Source of the DNA: DASUAS01 sp963750045 | GTDB lineage: Bacteria; Actinomycetota; Acidimicrobiia; IMCC26256; DASPTH01 | DNA length: 64,000 nucleotides | Assembly (NCBI GenBank): GCA_963750045.1 | Contig: CAVVPD010000008.1 | Coordinates: forward strand, 124,001-188,000 | Direction: 5' to 3' | Shown: positions 44,981-54,240 of the stretch, piece by piece | How positions within the stretch are numbered: position 1 is the stretch's first letter | Layout of the letters: the number at the start of each line of letters is the position of its first letter | Notes under the pieces: generated by a model | The model's input: only the letters and a program-made list of their open reading frames with translations | What the model was told of the DNA's origin: nothing | The model's database searches: none | Made by a program: the position numbers and the translations under genes

Positions 44981-46315
44981 CGCGGGGGAACCTCGACATG
45001 GACCAGATCGCGTACGCCCGGGCGGACCAGACGCACGTCGCGTACCGGGTGATCGGCGAACCCGGACGGGTCGACGTGGTCATGGTGACCGGAGCGCTCT
45101 TCCCGCTCGAGTTGCTCGCCGAAGATCGTGTCGCCTCTCGATTCATTGCCGGCCTCGCAGCTCTCGGTCGTCTGGTGGTGTTCGACAAGCGGGGCGTGGG
45201 GTTGTCCGACCCGATGACGGACTGGACACGCGGCGCGCAGGACCAATGGGCCGAGGATCTTCTTGCTGTCGTCGACGCCGCGGGCCTCCACCACCCGGTC
45301 GTCGTGTCGTGGGAGCCGATGGGCGTCGCTCGATTCGCGGCAGCGGCGCGCCCCGACCTCTTCTCGGCGATGGTCCTGGTGAACCCGGCGCAGTACACCC
45401 GCCGCTTCCTGGAGTTGTTGACGGCGACCGGTGGCGAGGCCGTGCCGACCCGATCGATGGAAGAGCTCGCGTTCCCGAGTCGGATCAAGGACGAAGACTT
45501 CGTCGCGTGGCTGTCGCGGTCCGGTCGAGCCGGGGCGAGCCCGATGTCGGCGTCGCGCATCTGGCCGCACCTGCTCGACTATCCGGGTTCCCTGACGCCC
45601 GCGGGGATCGCGACGCGCACGCTGGTGCTCCACAACGCCGACTGCATGGAACCGGAAGTGGCGGTTCGCGGCAGTCGCCGCGGCGATCCCGGGGGCCACG
45701 TTGGTGCAGGTCGGGGGCGTTGACGTCTACCCGGTCGCCGGCGATGTCGACCTGTTGACCAGAGAGATCGCCGAGTTCGTGACCGGCGCGCCGTCGGCGT
45801 TGACGCCACTGCGCCACATCTCGGCGGTGCTGTTCACTGATCTTGTCGACTCGACCCAGCGGGCCGTCGACGAGGGCGACGCGCAGTCGGCGCGATCTCC
45901 TCGACATCCACGATCGGACGGTCCAGCAATGTGTGCGCCACCACGGTGGACGGGTCGTGAAGTACACCGGAGACGGAGTCCTGGCGCTCATGCCTTCGGC
46001 GACGGGCGCCTTGGAGACGGCCCAGGCCATCGAGGCTCATCTGGCGGAGCAGGGACTACGGGTCCGTGTGGGGATCCACGTGGGGGATGTCGACGTGCGT
46101 GGTGACGACGTGTCCGGGTTGGCGGTCAACATCGCGGCGAGGATCCTGAGCCATGCCGAGCCGGGCGAAACACTCGTCTCCGAGGCGACTCGCCAAGCCA
46201 TGCTCGGCTCCGGCCACCGCTTCGACGACGTCGGCACGACCCGACTCAAGGGGCTGCCCGAGGAATGGACGCTCCACCGCTGGCGGGCACCGGACCAGGT
46301 CGAGTTCGCCCGCTG
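44977..46315 (+). CDS. Alpha/beta hydrolase fused to class III adenylate/guanylate cyclase, two frameshifts
   Basis: Residues 1-270 form an alpha/beta hydrolase domain with a degenerate nucleophile elbow (VVSWEPMGVARF instead of GxSxGG). Residues 280-445 are a class III cyclase: HISAVLFTDLVDSTQRA with the first metal Asp, GGRVVKYTGDGVLALM with the second, GIHVGDV, and VNIAARIL with the Asn/Arg pair. Two extra bases break it: a G at 45664 (GTGGCG[G]TTCGCG) and a C at 45888 (CAGT[C]GGCGCG), whose removal gives the usual QWRDLLD. It makes cAMP or cGMP; the hydrolase domain may sense a ligand. It is the last gene of the Coq4-like operon. Confidence 0.87.
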
Positions 46316-46335
46316 ATCTCCATCGCCATCCCGGC

Positions 46336-47308
46336 TCAGGCCAGATCGAGTCCCAGCGCGCGACGCATGACGGTGAAACGCTCGGCAGACTCCCTGCGGG
46401 TGACGGCAGCACCGGTGACGATGCCCGAACCGTGGAACGTGCCCGGGAACGAGTGCAGCTCGACGGAGACTCCGGCTTCGAGCAGCCGGAGCGCGTAGCC
46501 GATGCCCTCGTCGCGCAGCGGGTCGTACTCCATCGTCGACACGTACGCAGGCGGGAGCCCGGTGAGATCCTCCGCCCGCGCGGGTGACGCGTAGGGCGAC
46601 ACGTCGCCGCCGTGGGCATCGCCGAGGTACCACTCCCAGCTCTTCTCCGCAGCCGGTCGTGACCACATTGGCGTGTCGGTGAAGCGCCGCATGCTGGTGG
46701 TCTCGAGCCGGTCGTCGAGCTCGGGCACGCCGAGGTACTGGAAGCACAGCGCGGGGCCGCCCCGGTCGCGGGCGAGGAGCGCGAGCCCGGCGGCGAGGCC
46801 ACCCCCGGCGCTGCTGCCGGTGACCGCGACGCGCGCCGGCGTCGACCCCGAGCGCGTCGGCCTGCTCGTGGAGCCACACCAGCGCGGCGTAGCAGTCTTC
46901 GAGCCCGGCCGGGAACGGGTGCTCGGGCGCAAGCCGGTAGTCGACCGACACGACGACGACGCCGAGCTCGCGGGCGAGCGCGGCGGAACCGCTGTGCTCC
47001 GAATCGATGCTGCCGACGAAGAACCCGCCCCCGTGGATGTAGAGCACCGCGGGCACGGTTCCGGTCGCCCCCCGGGGCGAGTACACCCGCACGGTGACAT
47101 CGGGCTCCCCTTGGGGCCCCGGAACCGACCGGTCGTCGATCGTCAGGGTGGACACGTCGACGTTCGCGCTGAGGGCGTCGAGATACTCGCGTGAACGCTC
47201 CCGGGCGGTGACCGCGTCCGTCGGCGCCGGTTGCACGGTGAGCGCGGCGAACTCGGACAGCTCGGGGTCGAAGGCGTAGGCGGATCCGGCAGTCGTCTGG
47301 TCAGGCAT
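46336..47308 (-). CDS. HSL-family alpha/beta hydrolase (carboxylesterase), frameshifted
   Basis: This lipase/esterase of about 323 residues is in the hormone-sensitive-lipase branch. It has the oxyanion motif YIHGGGFFVGS, SVDYRLAPEHPFPAGLEDCYAALVWLHE, the nucleophile elbow VTGSSAGGG, the acid in TMEYDPLRDEG, and the His in FPGTFHGSG. A break after LGVDAGA is repaired by removing one base near 46829-46837 (coding GCCGGCGCGCGTCGCGG). Ester hydrolysis of short or medium acyl chains is expected. It converges on the cyclase gene. Confidence 0.87.
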
Positions 47309-47353
47309 GACCGGGATCGTAGGGGGAAGCGGGGGAGCGCCGCCTCTGCTGGG

Positions 47354-49055
47354 TCAGTCGTTGACGTCGAGCATGCGGCCGGGCAGCGCCCCGGTGAGCT
47401 CGCCACCTTGCTGCACCGGCACGCCGTCGACGATCGTGGCGCGGTAGCCGCCCTCCGGTCGCCGGAACCGCTTGGCGCCATCCGGCAGGTCGGCGACGAA
47501 CACGTCGTCGTCCCAGTGCAGCTCATCGAGCGCGAACACGACGAGGTCGGCTGCCGCGCCCTCGGCGACCACGCCCCGGTCGTGGAACCCGAACGCGTCG
47601 GCCTGGCGGCCGGTGAGCTCGTAGATGGCCCGCTCGAGGGTGAGGTCGCCACGCTCGCGTACGTCGCGCGTGAGCAGCAGTGTGGTGTCGCCCGAGGCGC
47701 AGAGCATCTGCACGTGGGCACCGGCGTCGGAGGAGCTGATGAGCACGTTGTCGTCGACGAGACCGCTCGCCACCCGGTCGGGGTTGGCGTTGGCGACGCC
47801 GACCGCGACGATGCCCGGCGCGCAGTCGTTGGCGAGCGCGAGGTCGGCGAGCACGTCCGAGGGGTGACCGCCACGCGCGGCGACAAGGTCGGCGAGCGAC
47901 CTGCCCAGCCACTTCTCGTCTTCGGGATTGGTGACCTCGACGATGCGCACCCGCTCGATCCGGGTGTTCGGGAACATCGACTTGTCGATCGCATCCCACT
48001 CGGTGCGGGCGCGGGCCCGCCATCCGGGGTCGCCGAGCAGCGCGCGCTTGGCGTCGGCGCCTTCGGCCTGGATCACCCGGTGCCAGCCCTCGACGAAGCG
48101 CATGAACATCATGCTGCTGTCCCAGTTGACCCGGAAGTCCACCGTCCGGGGTGAGAGCTGCGGCCAGATCTTCACCCCCTGGTCGTGGTACCGCTGCGTC
48201 AGGGTGAGCCACTCCTGCATGCGCGTGCTGCCGTCGGTGGCGGTGAATCCGGTCCAGGTGAGCGGGATGCCGCGTGGGCCGCAGCGACTCGCCAACCGGT
48301 CCATCCCCACCTCGGGTTCCGGACCGGTGAGATCGGGCACGAACTCGACCAGGCCGCGACCCGCGTCGGGCGAGCACGTCGAGCAGCACGTCGAACTCGG
48401 CGTCGTCGGCGTTGCGCGACGGCACGGGCCGGCCGCGACGGTCTTCGTCGAAGAACGACGTCGACAACCCCCATGCGCCCGCAGCCATCGCGGCATCGAG
48501 GATGTCGGCCATGCGGGCACACTCCTCGGGGGTCGCGGCCCGATCCCACGCATCGTCACCCATGACGACGAGGCGGAGCGGCGAGTGGCCCATGAGGGCC
48601 GCGATGTTCAACCCCGCACCGCGAGCGTCGACGGTGTCGCGGTAGCCGGCGTAGTCGTGCCACGTCCACGGCACGTGGTTGACGAGCGCGTCGGGCGGCA
48701 CGTCTTCCACGAACGAGAACATGTCGGCGATCGGGCCGCGCTGCTCGTCGGTCACCGGGAACAGCGAGAGCGAGCAGTTCCCGACCAGTGCCGTCGTGAC
48801 CCCGTGTTGCGGGTTCGGATCGCAGGCCGGGTCCCAGAACACCTGGGGGTCGAGGTGGGTGTGCAGGTCGAGGAACCCCGGGGCGACCACCGCGCCGGCG
48901 GCGTCGATCTCCGTCTCGGACTCCGCCGCGAGACCGGGTCCGAGCTCGACGATCCGGCCGCCTCGCACCCGCACGTCGGCCATGAAGCCGGAGCTCCCGG
49001 TGCCGTCCACCACGGTGCCGCCGCGGACGAGGAGATCACGCTCGTGAGTCGTCAT
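47354..49055 (-). CDS. Amidohydrolase (N-acyl-D-amino-acid deacylase-like), frameshifted
   Basis: This enzyme of about 567 residues is in the D-aminoacylase/dihydroorotase-like amidohydrolase group: LLVRGGTVVDGTGSSGFMADVRVRGGRI, the metal-binding HxH as FLDLHTHLDPQVFWD, and GVTTALVGNCSLSLFPV. The C-terminal part has HPSDVLADLALANDC, ISSSDAGAHVQMLC and AAADLVVFALDELHW. The frame breaks near 48368 after LLDVLA and resumes as DAGRGLVEFVPDL; one extra base (coding GCTCGCC[C]GACGCGG) explains it. The ATG at 49055 gives MTTHERDLLVRGG. The substrate is an N-acyl or cyclic amide. Confidence 0.88.
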
Positions 49056-49113
49056 GGTGTAGTGGATAGCACACGGATGTTGGACAGCCACCCGGCCCTG
49101 CGAAGATACGGCG

Positions 49114-50169
49114 ATGTCCGATCTCGAGGTGCTCCGCCACCGGCTGTGCGGGTTGCAGGAGCACGTCCTCGGGGCGTTGGTCGAGTCGCGTGCGGCAGCG
49201 GGAGGCCCGCTGACCGACGTCGTGGGACGGACGGTGGCCGACGTGACCTACCGCCTCGACCGCATCGCCGACGCGGTGCTGCTGCCGTGGTTCGAGCGCG
49301 AGTGGCCCGCGACCGAGGCTGTCACGGTGGTGTCGGAAGGGCTCGACGAGCCGGTGCTCGTCGGCGCGGGCGAACCGCAGTGGACGTGCATCGTCGACAC
49401 CGTCGACGGCACACGCGGCCTGATGTTCGACAAGCGCTCGGCGTGGACGTTGGCAGGCCTCGCCCCGGCCGGAGGCACGCTCGCCGACGTCTCCGTCGCG
49501 GTGATGACGGAGCTGCCGACCACCAAGCACTGGGCGAGCGATCGGTACAGCGTGGTGCGCGGCGCGGGTCGGCGCGGGATCGTCGGGGAGCGCTTCGACG
49601 TGCGCGCTCCGGGGCTACGCCGCGAGCCGCTCGTGCCCGTGCCGTCGACGGCGGTCGACCTGCGTCACGGGTTCGCGTCGTTCGCCCGCTTCCTGCCACA
49701 GGGGAAGGCCCTGCTGGCACGCTTCGAGGAACGGGTCTGGGAGGAGCTGTACGGCATCCCCGTGCCCGCGGATCTCCCGATCTTCGAGGACCAGTACCTC
49801 GCGACGGGCGGGCAGTTCCACGAGCTGCTCACGGGCCGGGATCGGCTGCTCGGCGACGTGCGGCCGCTCGCGCTCGCCGCGCTCGGCTTCGCACCGGATC
49901 TCGTGTGCCACCCGTACGACTGCTGCACCGCGCTGATCCTCGAGGAAGCAGGCTGTGTGCTGGTCACGCCGTGGGGCGACCGCCTCGACGTCCCGCTCGA
50001 CACGACGACGCCGGTGTCGTGGGTCGGGGTCGCGAACCGGGAGCTCGCCGATCGGGTCCTGCCCGCGGTGCACGCCGCCGTGGGCGAGTGCTTTCCGGGT
50101 CAGAAGGGTTCGGGGGCGGGGAAGTCGAAGGCTTCGACGGCGCGCGCCGGACGGGCCAGCGACGAGTAG
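49114..50169 (+). CDS. Inositol monophosphatase-like protein
   Basis: This 351-residue protein has a recognisable IMPase core: metal Glu in VTVVSEGLDEPV, the central motif CIVDTVDGTRGLMFDKRSAWTL (in place of DPIDGT), and CHPYDCCTALILEEAGCVLVTPWG in place of WDxAAG. It may dephosphorylate sugar or inositol phosphates or bisphosphates. The altered DTVDGT and the large insertion between core motifs mark a divergent subfamily. It is divergent from the amidohydrolase gene, and its last 23 residues overlap the converging SnoaL-like gene; a small sequence error there is possible. Confidence 0.8.
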   Translation: MSDLEVLRHRLCGLQEHVLGALVESRAAAGGPLTDVVGRTVADVTYRLDRIADAVLLPWFEREWPATEAVTVVSEGLDEPVLVGAGEPQWTCIVDTVDGTRGLMFDKRSAWTLAGLAPAGGTLADVSVAVMTELPTTKHWASDRYSVVRGAGRRGIVGERFDVRAPGLRREPLVPVPSTAVDLRHGFASFARFLPQGKALLARFEERVWEELYGIPVPADLPIFEDQYLATGGQFHELLTGRDRLLGDVRPLALAALGFAPDLVCHPYDCCTALILEEAGCVLVTPWGDRLDVPLDTTTPVSWVGVANRELADRVLPAVHAAVGECFPGQKGSGAGKSKASTARAGRASDE

Positions 50170-50579
50170 TTGCGCGAGGTGAACCACCAGGCACCGTCGA
50201 TGCGGCGGAAGCCGTCGTGGTACACGCCGTAGACGACCGACCAGTTGTGCTCCGCATGGTCCTGACGCAGCTCGCTCATGTACATGCGGGCGACGGCCGC
50301 GTCGGGATCACCCTCGTGGTTCAGGTACACGCGGGTGTTGAGGAGCACGAACTCGAAGAACTCGAAGCGATCGACCGCCGCGCTGACGAAGCCGCGGAAT
50401 CCCTCGCAACTGTCGAACTCGAGGGGTTCACGGTCGCGCAGGTTGATCACGATCGGGATGTCGGGCACGAAGATCTCGTCGAGCTCGCCCCATGCCCGGC
50501 GCGTCGCGATGTCGGCGTACGCGTGCTGCAACCGGTTCACGGCGACGTAGTCGACGGTCTCCTGAGTCGGGTCGCTCAT
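50100..50579 (-). CDS. SnoaL-like (NTF2-fold) protein
   Basis: This 159-residue protein of the NTF2/SnoaL fold has VDYVAVNRLQHAYADIATRRAWGELDEIFVPD near the N-terminus, an internal NHEGDPDAAVARMYMSELRQ strand pair, and WSVVYGVYHDGFRRIDGAWWFTSRNYSSL, the common SnoaL ending. Family members are ketosteroid-isomerase-like cyclases or small hydrolases, but many have no proven activity. It is divergent from the tandem hydrolases with a gap of 74 bases. Confidence 0.85.
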   Translation of the reverse strand: MSDPTQETVDYVAVNRLQHAYADIATRRAWGELDEIFVPDIPIVINLRDREPLEFDSCEGFRGFVSAAVDRFEFFEFVLLNTRVYLNHEGDPDAAVARMYMSELRQDHAEHNWSVVYGVYHDGFRRIDGAWWFTSRNYSSLARPARAVEAFDFPAPEPF

Positions 50580-50653
50580 GGCCTCACCCTAGGTGCAGGA
50601 TGCCTCGTTTCCGGTGGGCTGGAGGCGCACTCGCTGCTTAGGCTCCGCTCCCG

Positions 50654-51382
50654 ATGAACGACGAGGCCCTGCACGTCGCCGAACACCCCGCCGAGGACCC
50701 CAACGCGCCGGTGATCGTGCTGGTGCACGGCGTGCTCGACTCCAGCCTCAGCTTCGAGGGCGTGGTCGACGAGCTGGTGCCCGAGTTCACCGTGGTCACC
50801 TACGACCGGCGGGGCTGGGGCCGCTCGCGGCACGTCTCGGCGGCGGAGACCCTCGCCGAGCACGCGCACGACGTGATCGTGGCGATGGGTGGCCGGCGTG
50901 CGACCGTCGTCGCCCACAGCTACGGCGGCGCGGTCGGGCTCCTCGCGGCCAGCCTGCGCCCGGACCTCGTCGCCGCGCTGGCCGTGTTCGAGCCCACGGT
51001 GGCATGGGCCGACTGGTGGCCGGATTCGGAGACCATCGCCGAGCAGGCCGTCCACGTGCAGCACCACTTCCGCGCCGGTTTGGAGGGTCGACCCAGGCCG
51101 TCGCCCGAGGATCGTGCCCGCGACCAGGCGCTCATGGCGCACGACCTCACGCTCGTCGAGGAGGCGGCGTTCTCGTTCGACGACGTCGCGGTGCCGTGCC
51201 TCATCGGGCGCAGCGCGTTGACGACGCCCTGGCACGTGGATTCGACCACCCGGCTCGCCGAGATCTTCGCGTCCGACCTCGTCGTCATCGAGGAGGCCGG
51301 TCACACCGCGCACCGCACGCAACCGGGGGCGTTCGCCGACTTCGCCCGTCGGGCCGTCGCGCTCGGCCGGTCCCGGGCCTGA
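50654..51382 (+). CDS. Alpha/beta-fold hydrolase, tandem copy 1
   Basis: This 242-residue hydrolase has APVIVLVHGVLDSSLSFEGVV, TYDRRGWGRS, the nucleophile elbow AHSYGGA, FEPTVAWADWWPDSETI, and a late IEEAGHTAHRTQPGAFADF carrying the catalytic His. Its stop overlaps the start of a second, very similar hydrolase (TGATG). The pair must come from a tandem duplication. The DRRGWGRSR and GHTAHRT blocks place both in the haloperoxidase/lactonase-like group; the substrate is unknown. Confidence 0.9.
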   Translation: MNDEALHVAEHPAEDPNAPVIVLVHGVLDSSLSFEGVVDELVPEFTVVTYDRRGWGRSRHVSAAETLAEHAHDVIVAMGGRRATVVAHSYGGAVGLLAASLRPDLVAALAVFEPTVAWADWWPDSETIAEQAVHVQHHFRAGLEGRPRPSPEDRARDQALMAHDLTLVEEAAFSFDDVAVPCLIGRSALTTPWHVDSTTRLAEIFASDLVVIEEAGHTAHRTQPGAFADFARRAVALGRSRA

Positions 51383-52092
51383 TGCACGTCGTCGAGCACC
51401 GCGCCGAGGATCCGGGCGCGCCGGTGATCGTGCTCGTGCACGGGCTGCTCGACTCGTGCGTCAGCTTCGAGGGCGTGGTCCGTGAGCTGGCACCGGAGTT
51501 CACCGTGGTCGTCTACGACCGCCGCGGCTGGGGGCGATCACGTGACTTGACCCCGGCCGATTCGCTGGCCGACCACGCGGACGACCTGCTCGTGGTGGCA
51601 GGGGAACGGCGGGTCACCGTCGTCGGCCACAGCTACGGCGGTGCGGTGGCGCTCATGGCGGCTGCGCGGCGTCCCGACCGGGTCGCATCGATCGGGGTGT
51701 TCGAGCCGACGGTCGCGTGGACCGACTGGTGGCCCGATCCGGAGACCCTGGCGGACCGGTCCGCCGGCCTGCAACCTCTCTTCCGTCGGTGGCGCGAAGG
51801 CCTGGCGAGGCCGGCGCCCGAGGAACGTGCCGCGAACCAGCAGTCGGCCGCCCGGGATTTGTCGTTCGTTGCCGACGCGCCGTTCTCGTTCGACGACGTT
51901 TCGGTGCCGTGTGTCGTCGGGGGCAGTGTCGACACGACGCCGTGGGACTTCGAGACCGGGGGGCGCCTGTCTGCGATCCTCGGTGCCGAGCTCGTGTCGT
52001 TCGAAGATGCCGGTCACACCGCGCACCGCACGCACCCCCGCGAGTTCGCCGACTTCGCACGGCGCGCCACCGCGCTCGTGCAGTCGCGTTGA
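51382..52092 (+). CDS. Alpha/beta-fold hydrolase, tandem copy 2
   Basis: This 236-residue paralogue of the preceding gene shares, block for block, APVIVLVHGLLDSCVSFEGVV, YDRRGWGRSRDLTPADSLADHADDL, nucleophile GHSYGGA, FEPTVAWTDWWPDPETLAD, and FEDAGHTAHRTHPREFADFARRATAL. Differences concentrate between residues 130 and 200, the cap region that sets substrate specificity. ATG 51382 overlaps the upstream TGA, so the copies are translated together. It converges with an SDR gene six bases away. Confidence 0.9.
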   Translation: MHVVEHRAEDPGAPVIVLVHGLLDSCVSFEGVVRELAPEFTVVVYDRRGWGRSRDLTPADSLADHADDLLVVAGERRVTVVGHSYGGAVALMAAARRPDRVASIGVFEPTVAWTDWWPDPETLADRSAGLQPLFRRWREGLARPAPEERAANQQSAARDLSFVADAPFSFDDVSVPCVVGGSVDTTPWDFETGGRLSAILGAELVSFEDAGHTAHRTHPREFADFARRATALVQSR

Positions 52093-52098
52093 GGCGCG

Positions 52099-52869
52099 CT
52101 ACTTCGGCCCGAAGCGCACCGCGCCGTCGATCCGGATGACCTCGCCGTTGAGCATGACGTTGGTGCAGACGTGCTCGACCAGCGCGGCGTACTCGTCGGG
52201 GCGGCCCATCCGCTTCGGGAACGGGGTGAGCGACTCGAGGTGGTCGACCATCTCGTCGGGCATCATCGCGTAGGCGGGAGTCTTGAACGTCCCCGGCGCG
52301 ATGGTGACGACGCGAACGCCGATCGCGGAGAGGTCACGCGCCATCGGCAGCGTCAGGCCGATGATGCCGCCCTTCGCCGCCGAGTACGCGGCCTGACCGA
52401 TCTGGCCTTCGATGCCCGCGATCGAGGACGTCATCACGATGACCCCGCGCTCGTTGTCTTCCAGCGCTTCTTCCTTGGCCATCTGGGCGGCCGCCAGACG
52501 GGAGACGTTGAACGTGCCACTCAGGAAGGTCTTCACGGTGAACTCGAAGCCCTCGAGCGATGCCGGCGCGCCGTCACGCCCGACGGTGCGGCCGCCGGCT
52601 CCCGCCTTGCCGCCGCAGTTGACCGCGACCCGGAGCGGCCCACGGCTCGACGCCACCCGCACGACCTCCTGGACCTCTTCCTCGGAGGTGACGTCGGCCC
52701 GCACGAATTCGGTGCCGCCGCCGAGCTCGGCCGCGATCTCCGTGCCGCGTTCCTCGTTGAGGTCGGCGATCACGACGTTGGCTCCCGCCGCGGCGAGCCG
52801 CCGCACGGTGCCTTCGCCGAGCCCGGAGGCCCCGCCGGTGACGATGGCGCCTACGCCCTGGAGCTGCAT
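52099..52869 (-). CDS. SDR-family oxidoreductase (3-hydroxyacyl-CoA dehydrogenase type II-like)
   Basis: This 256-residue SDR has MQLQGVGAIVTGGASGLGEGTVRRLAAAGANVVIADLNEE at the N-terminus, the Ser in TSSIAGIEGQIGQ, catalytic YSAAKGGI, and IAPGTFKTPAYAMMPDEM with LNGEVIRIDGAVRFGPK at the C-terminus. The ALxD-type NAD selection and the C-terminal block match HSD17B10-like 3-hydroxy-2-methylbutyryl/3-hydroxyacyl-CoA dehydrogenases. The Asn of the usual NNAG is replaced within AVNCGGKAG. Sequence upstream of ATG 52869 in the same frame is antisense shadow and was left out. Confidence 0.9.
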   Translation of the reverse strand: MQLQGVGAIVTGGASGLGEGTVRRLAAAGANVVIADLNEERGTEIAAELGGGTEFVRADVTSEEEVQEVVRVASSRGPLRVAVNCGGKAGAGGRTVGRDGAPASLEGFEFTVKTFLSGTFNVSRLAAAQMAKEEALEDNERGVIVMTSSIAGIEGQIGQAAYSAAKGGIIGLTLPMARDLSAIGVRVVTIAPGTFKTPAYAMMPDEMVDHLESLTPFPKRMGRPDEYAALVEHVCTNVMLNGEVIRIDGAVRFGPK

Positions 52870-53016
52870 GGGATGTCCTTTGCGAGAGGTCGGTGTGGGA
52901 GGTTGCTTATCGCACCCTCGAACCGGAGGCGAAATTCGGCGCCGTGCAATTTGCGGAACCCGGTCGCCAGGGTGGACGCTCTTCGGGAGTCCACACGCTT
53001 CCCCGGGGGGATACCG

Positions 53017-54240
53017 ATGACCACGATCGACGGCCTGCGCTACATCGACTCCGACGGTCACATCCTCGAACACCCGACTGCCATGCCCGACTACGCGCCG
53101 GCCGCGTTCCGCGACCGGGTGTGGCACATCGAGACCGACGGCGACGGCGTCGAGTGGCTCCACTACAACGGCGCCGTCATGCCGTCGAACGGGTTGTCGT
53201 TGGCCGGGACGGCCGGCTTCCCCGACGAGGAGGTCGACCGGGCACGCAGCGGGAACATGCGCTACACGGAGGTACGCCCGGCGGCGTACAACGCCAAGGC
53301 CCGCCTGCAGGACATGGACACCGACGGCATCGACCTCGCGGTCCTGTACCCGACGTCGATGCTGGGGCTGCAGTCCGTCGCCGACGAGGAGTTCGCGCGC
53401 GTGCAGGCGCGCGCGTACAACGACTGGGCGTCGGACCACACCCTGGAGGGCGAGGGCCGGTTGTTCGCGGCCGGTGCGGTGCCGCCGATGAACGACGAGG
53501 ACGGGGTACGGGCCGTCGCCGAGGAGATCCGGCGCGTGGCCGAGAAGCCGGGCATGGTGTCGGTGTTCCTGCGCCCGAACCCGTCGGTCGATTGGCGTCC
53601 GTTCAACGACAAGGTCTACGACCCGGTCTGGCAGGCGGCGGCCGACACCGGTCTGGTGCTCGCGTTCCACCCTTTCCTCATGCCCGACCTGCCGGGCGCG
53701 TGCCGCGGGTTGAAGCTCGCACGTCCGTTCGCGGACTGGAGCTACGCGCCGTCGTCCGAAGAGCCGGCCGGTGGCTGGGAGATGGGCAACATCCTCTTCA
53801 CCCAGGCGATCGCGAACCCGGTCGACGTGATGCACTCGATCTGCTACGTCACCGCCGGGGGGGTCGCCGAGCGCTTCCCCGACACGAAGTTCCTGTTCCT
53901 CGAGGCCAACGGCGGCTGGCTGGTGCCCTGGTTGGAGCGGCTCGATCACCATTCCAAGAAGTTCGAGTGGGACGTGCCCTGGCTGAAGATGCTGCCGTCG
54001 GAGTACTTCCGCCGCCAGTGCTGGATCAGCTTCGACCCCGACGAGTCGATGCTGGCCTTCACCGCCAACTCGCCGCTGTGCGGGGCGGAGCGCATCGTCT
54101 GGGCGTCGGACTACCCGCACCCGGACGCCAAGTTCCCCGGCGTGACCGAGGAGCTGGCCGAGGCGCTCGAGCCACTCGACTTCGCGCAGCAGCAGGTGAT
54201 CACGAGCGAGAGCGCGCTCGCGTTGTACGGCATTGGCTGA
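53017..54240 (+). CDS. Amidohydrolase-family (ACMSD-like) metal-dependent hydrolase
   Basis: This 407-residue TIM-barrel protein has YIDSDGHILEHPTAMPDYAP (the DxDxH-type metal motif), ARLQDMDTDGIDLAVLYPTSML, AYNDWASDHTLEGEGRLFAAGAVPPMND, LAFHPFLMP, LEANGGWLVPWLERLD, and the C-terminal ASDYPHPDAKFPG with the last metal Asp. This is the predicted-decarboxylase/hydrolase branch (Amidohydro_2) abundant in actinobacterial sterol and xenobiotic gene sets. A GGGGGG stretch precedes ATG 53017. It is coupled to the nitroreductase gene by an eight-base overlap. Confidence 0.9.
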   Translation: MTTIDGLRYIDSDGHILEHPTAMPDYAPAAFRDRVWHIETDGDGVEWLHYNGAVMPSNGLSLAGTAGFPDEEVDRARSGNMRYTEVRPAAYNAKARLQDMDTDGIDLAVLYPTSMLGLQSVADEEFARVQARAYNDWASDHTLEGEGRLFAAGAVPPMNDEDGVRAVAEEIRRVAEKPGMVSVFLRPNPSVDWRPFNDKVYDPVWQAAADTGLVLAFHPFLMPDLPGACRGLKLARPFADWSYAPSSEEPAGGWEMGNILFTQAIANPVDVMHSICYVTAGGVAERFPDTKFLFLEANGGWLVPWLERLDHHSKKFEWDVPWLKMLPSEYFRRQCWISFDPDESMLAFTANSPLCGAERIVWASDYPHPDAKFPGVTEELAEALEPLDFAQQQVITSESALALYGIG

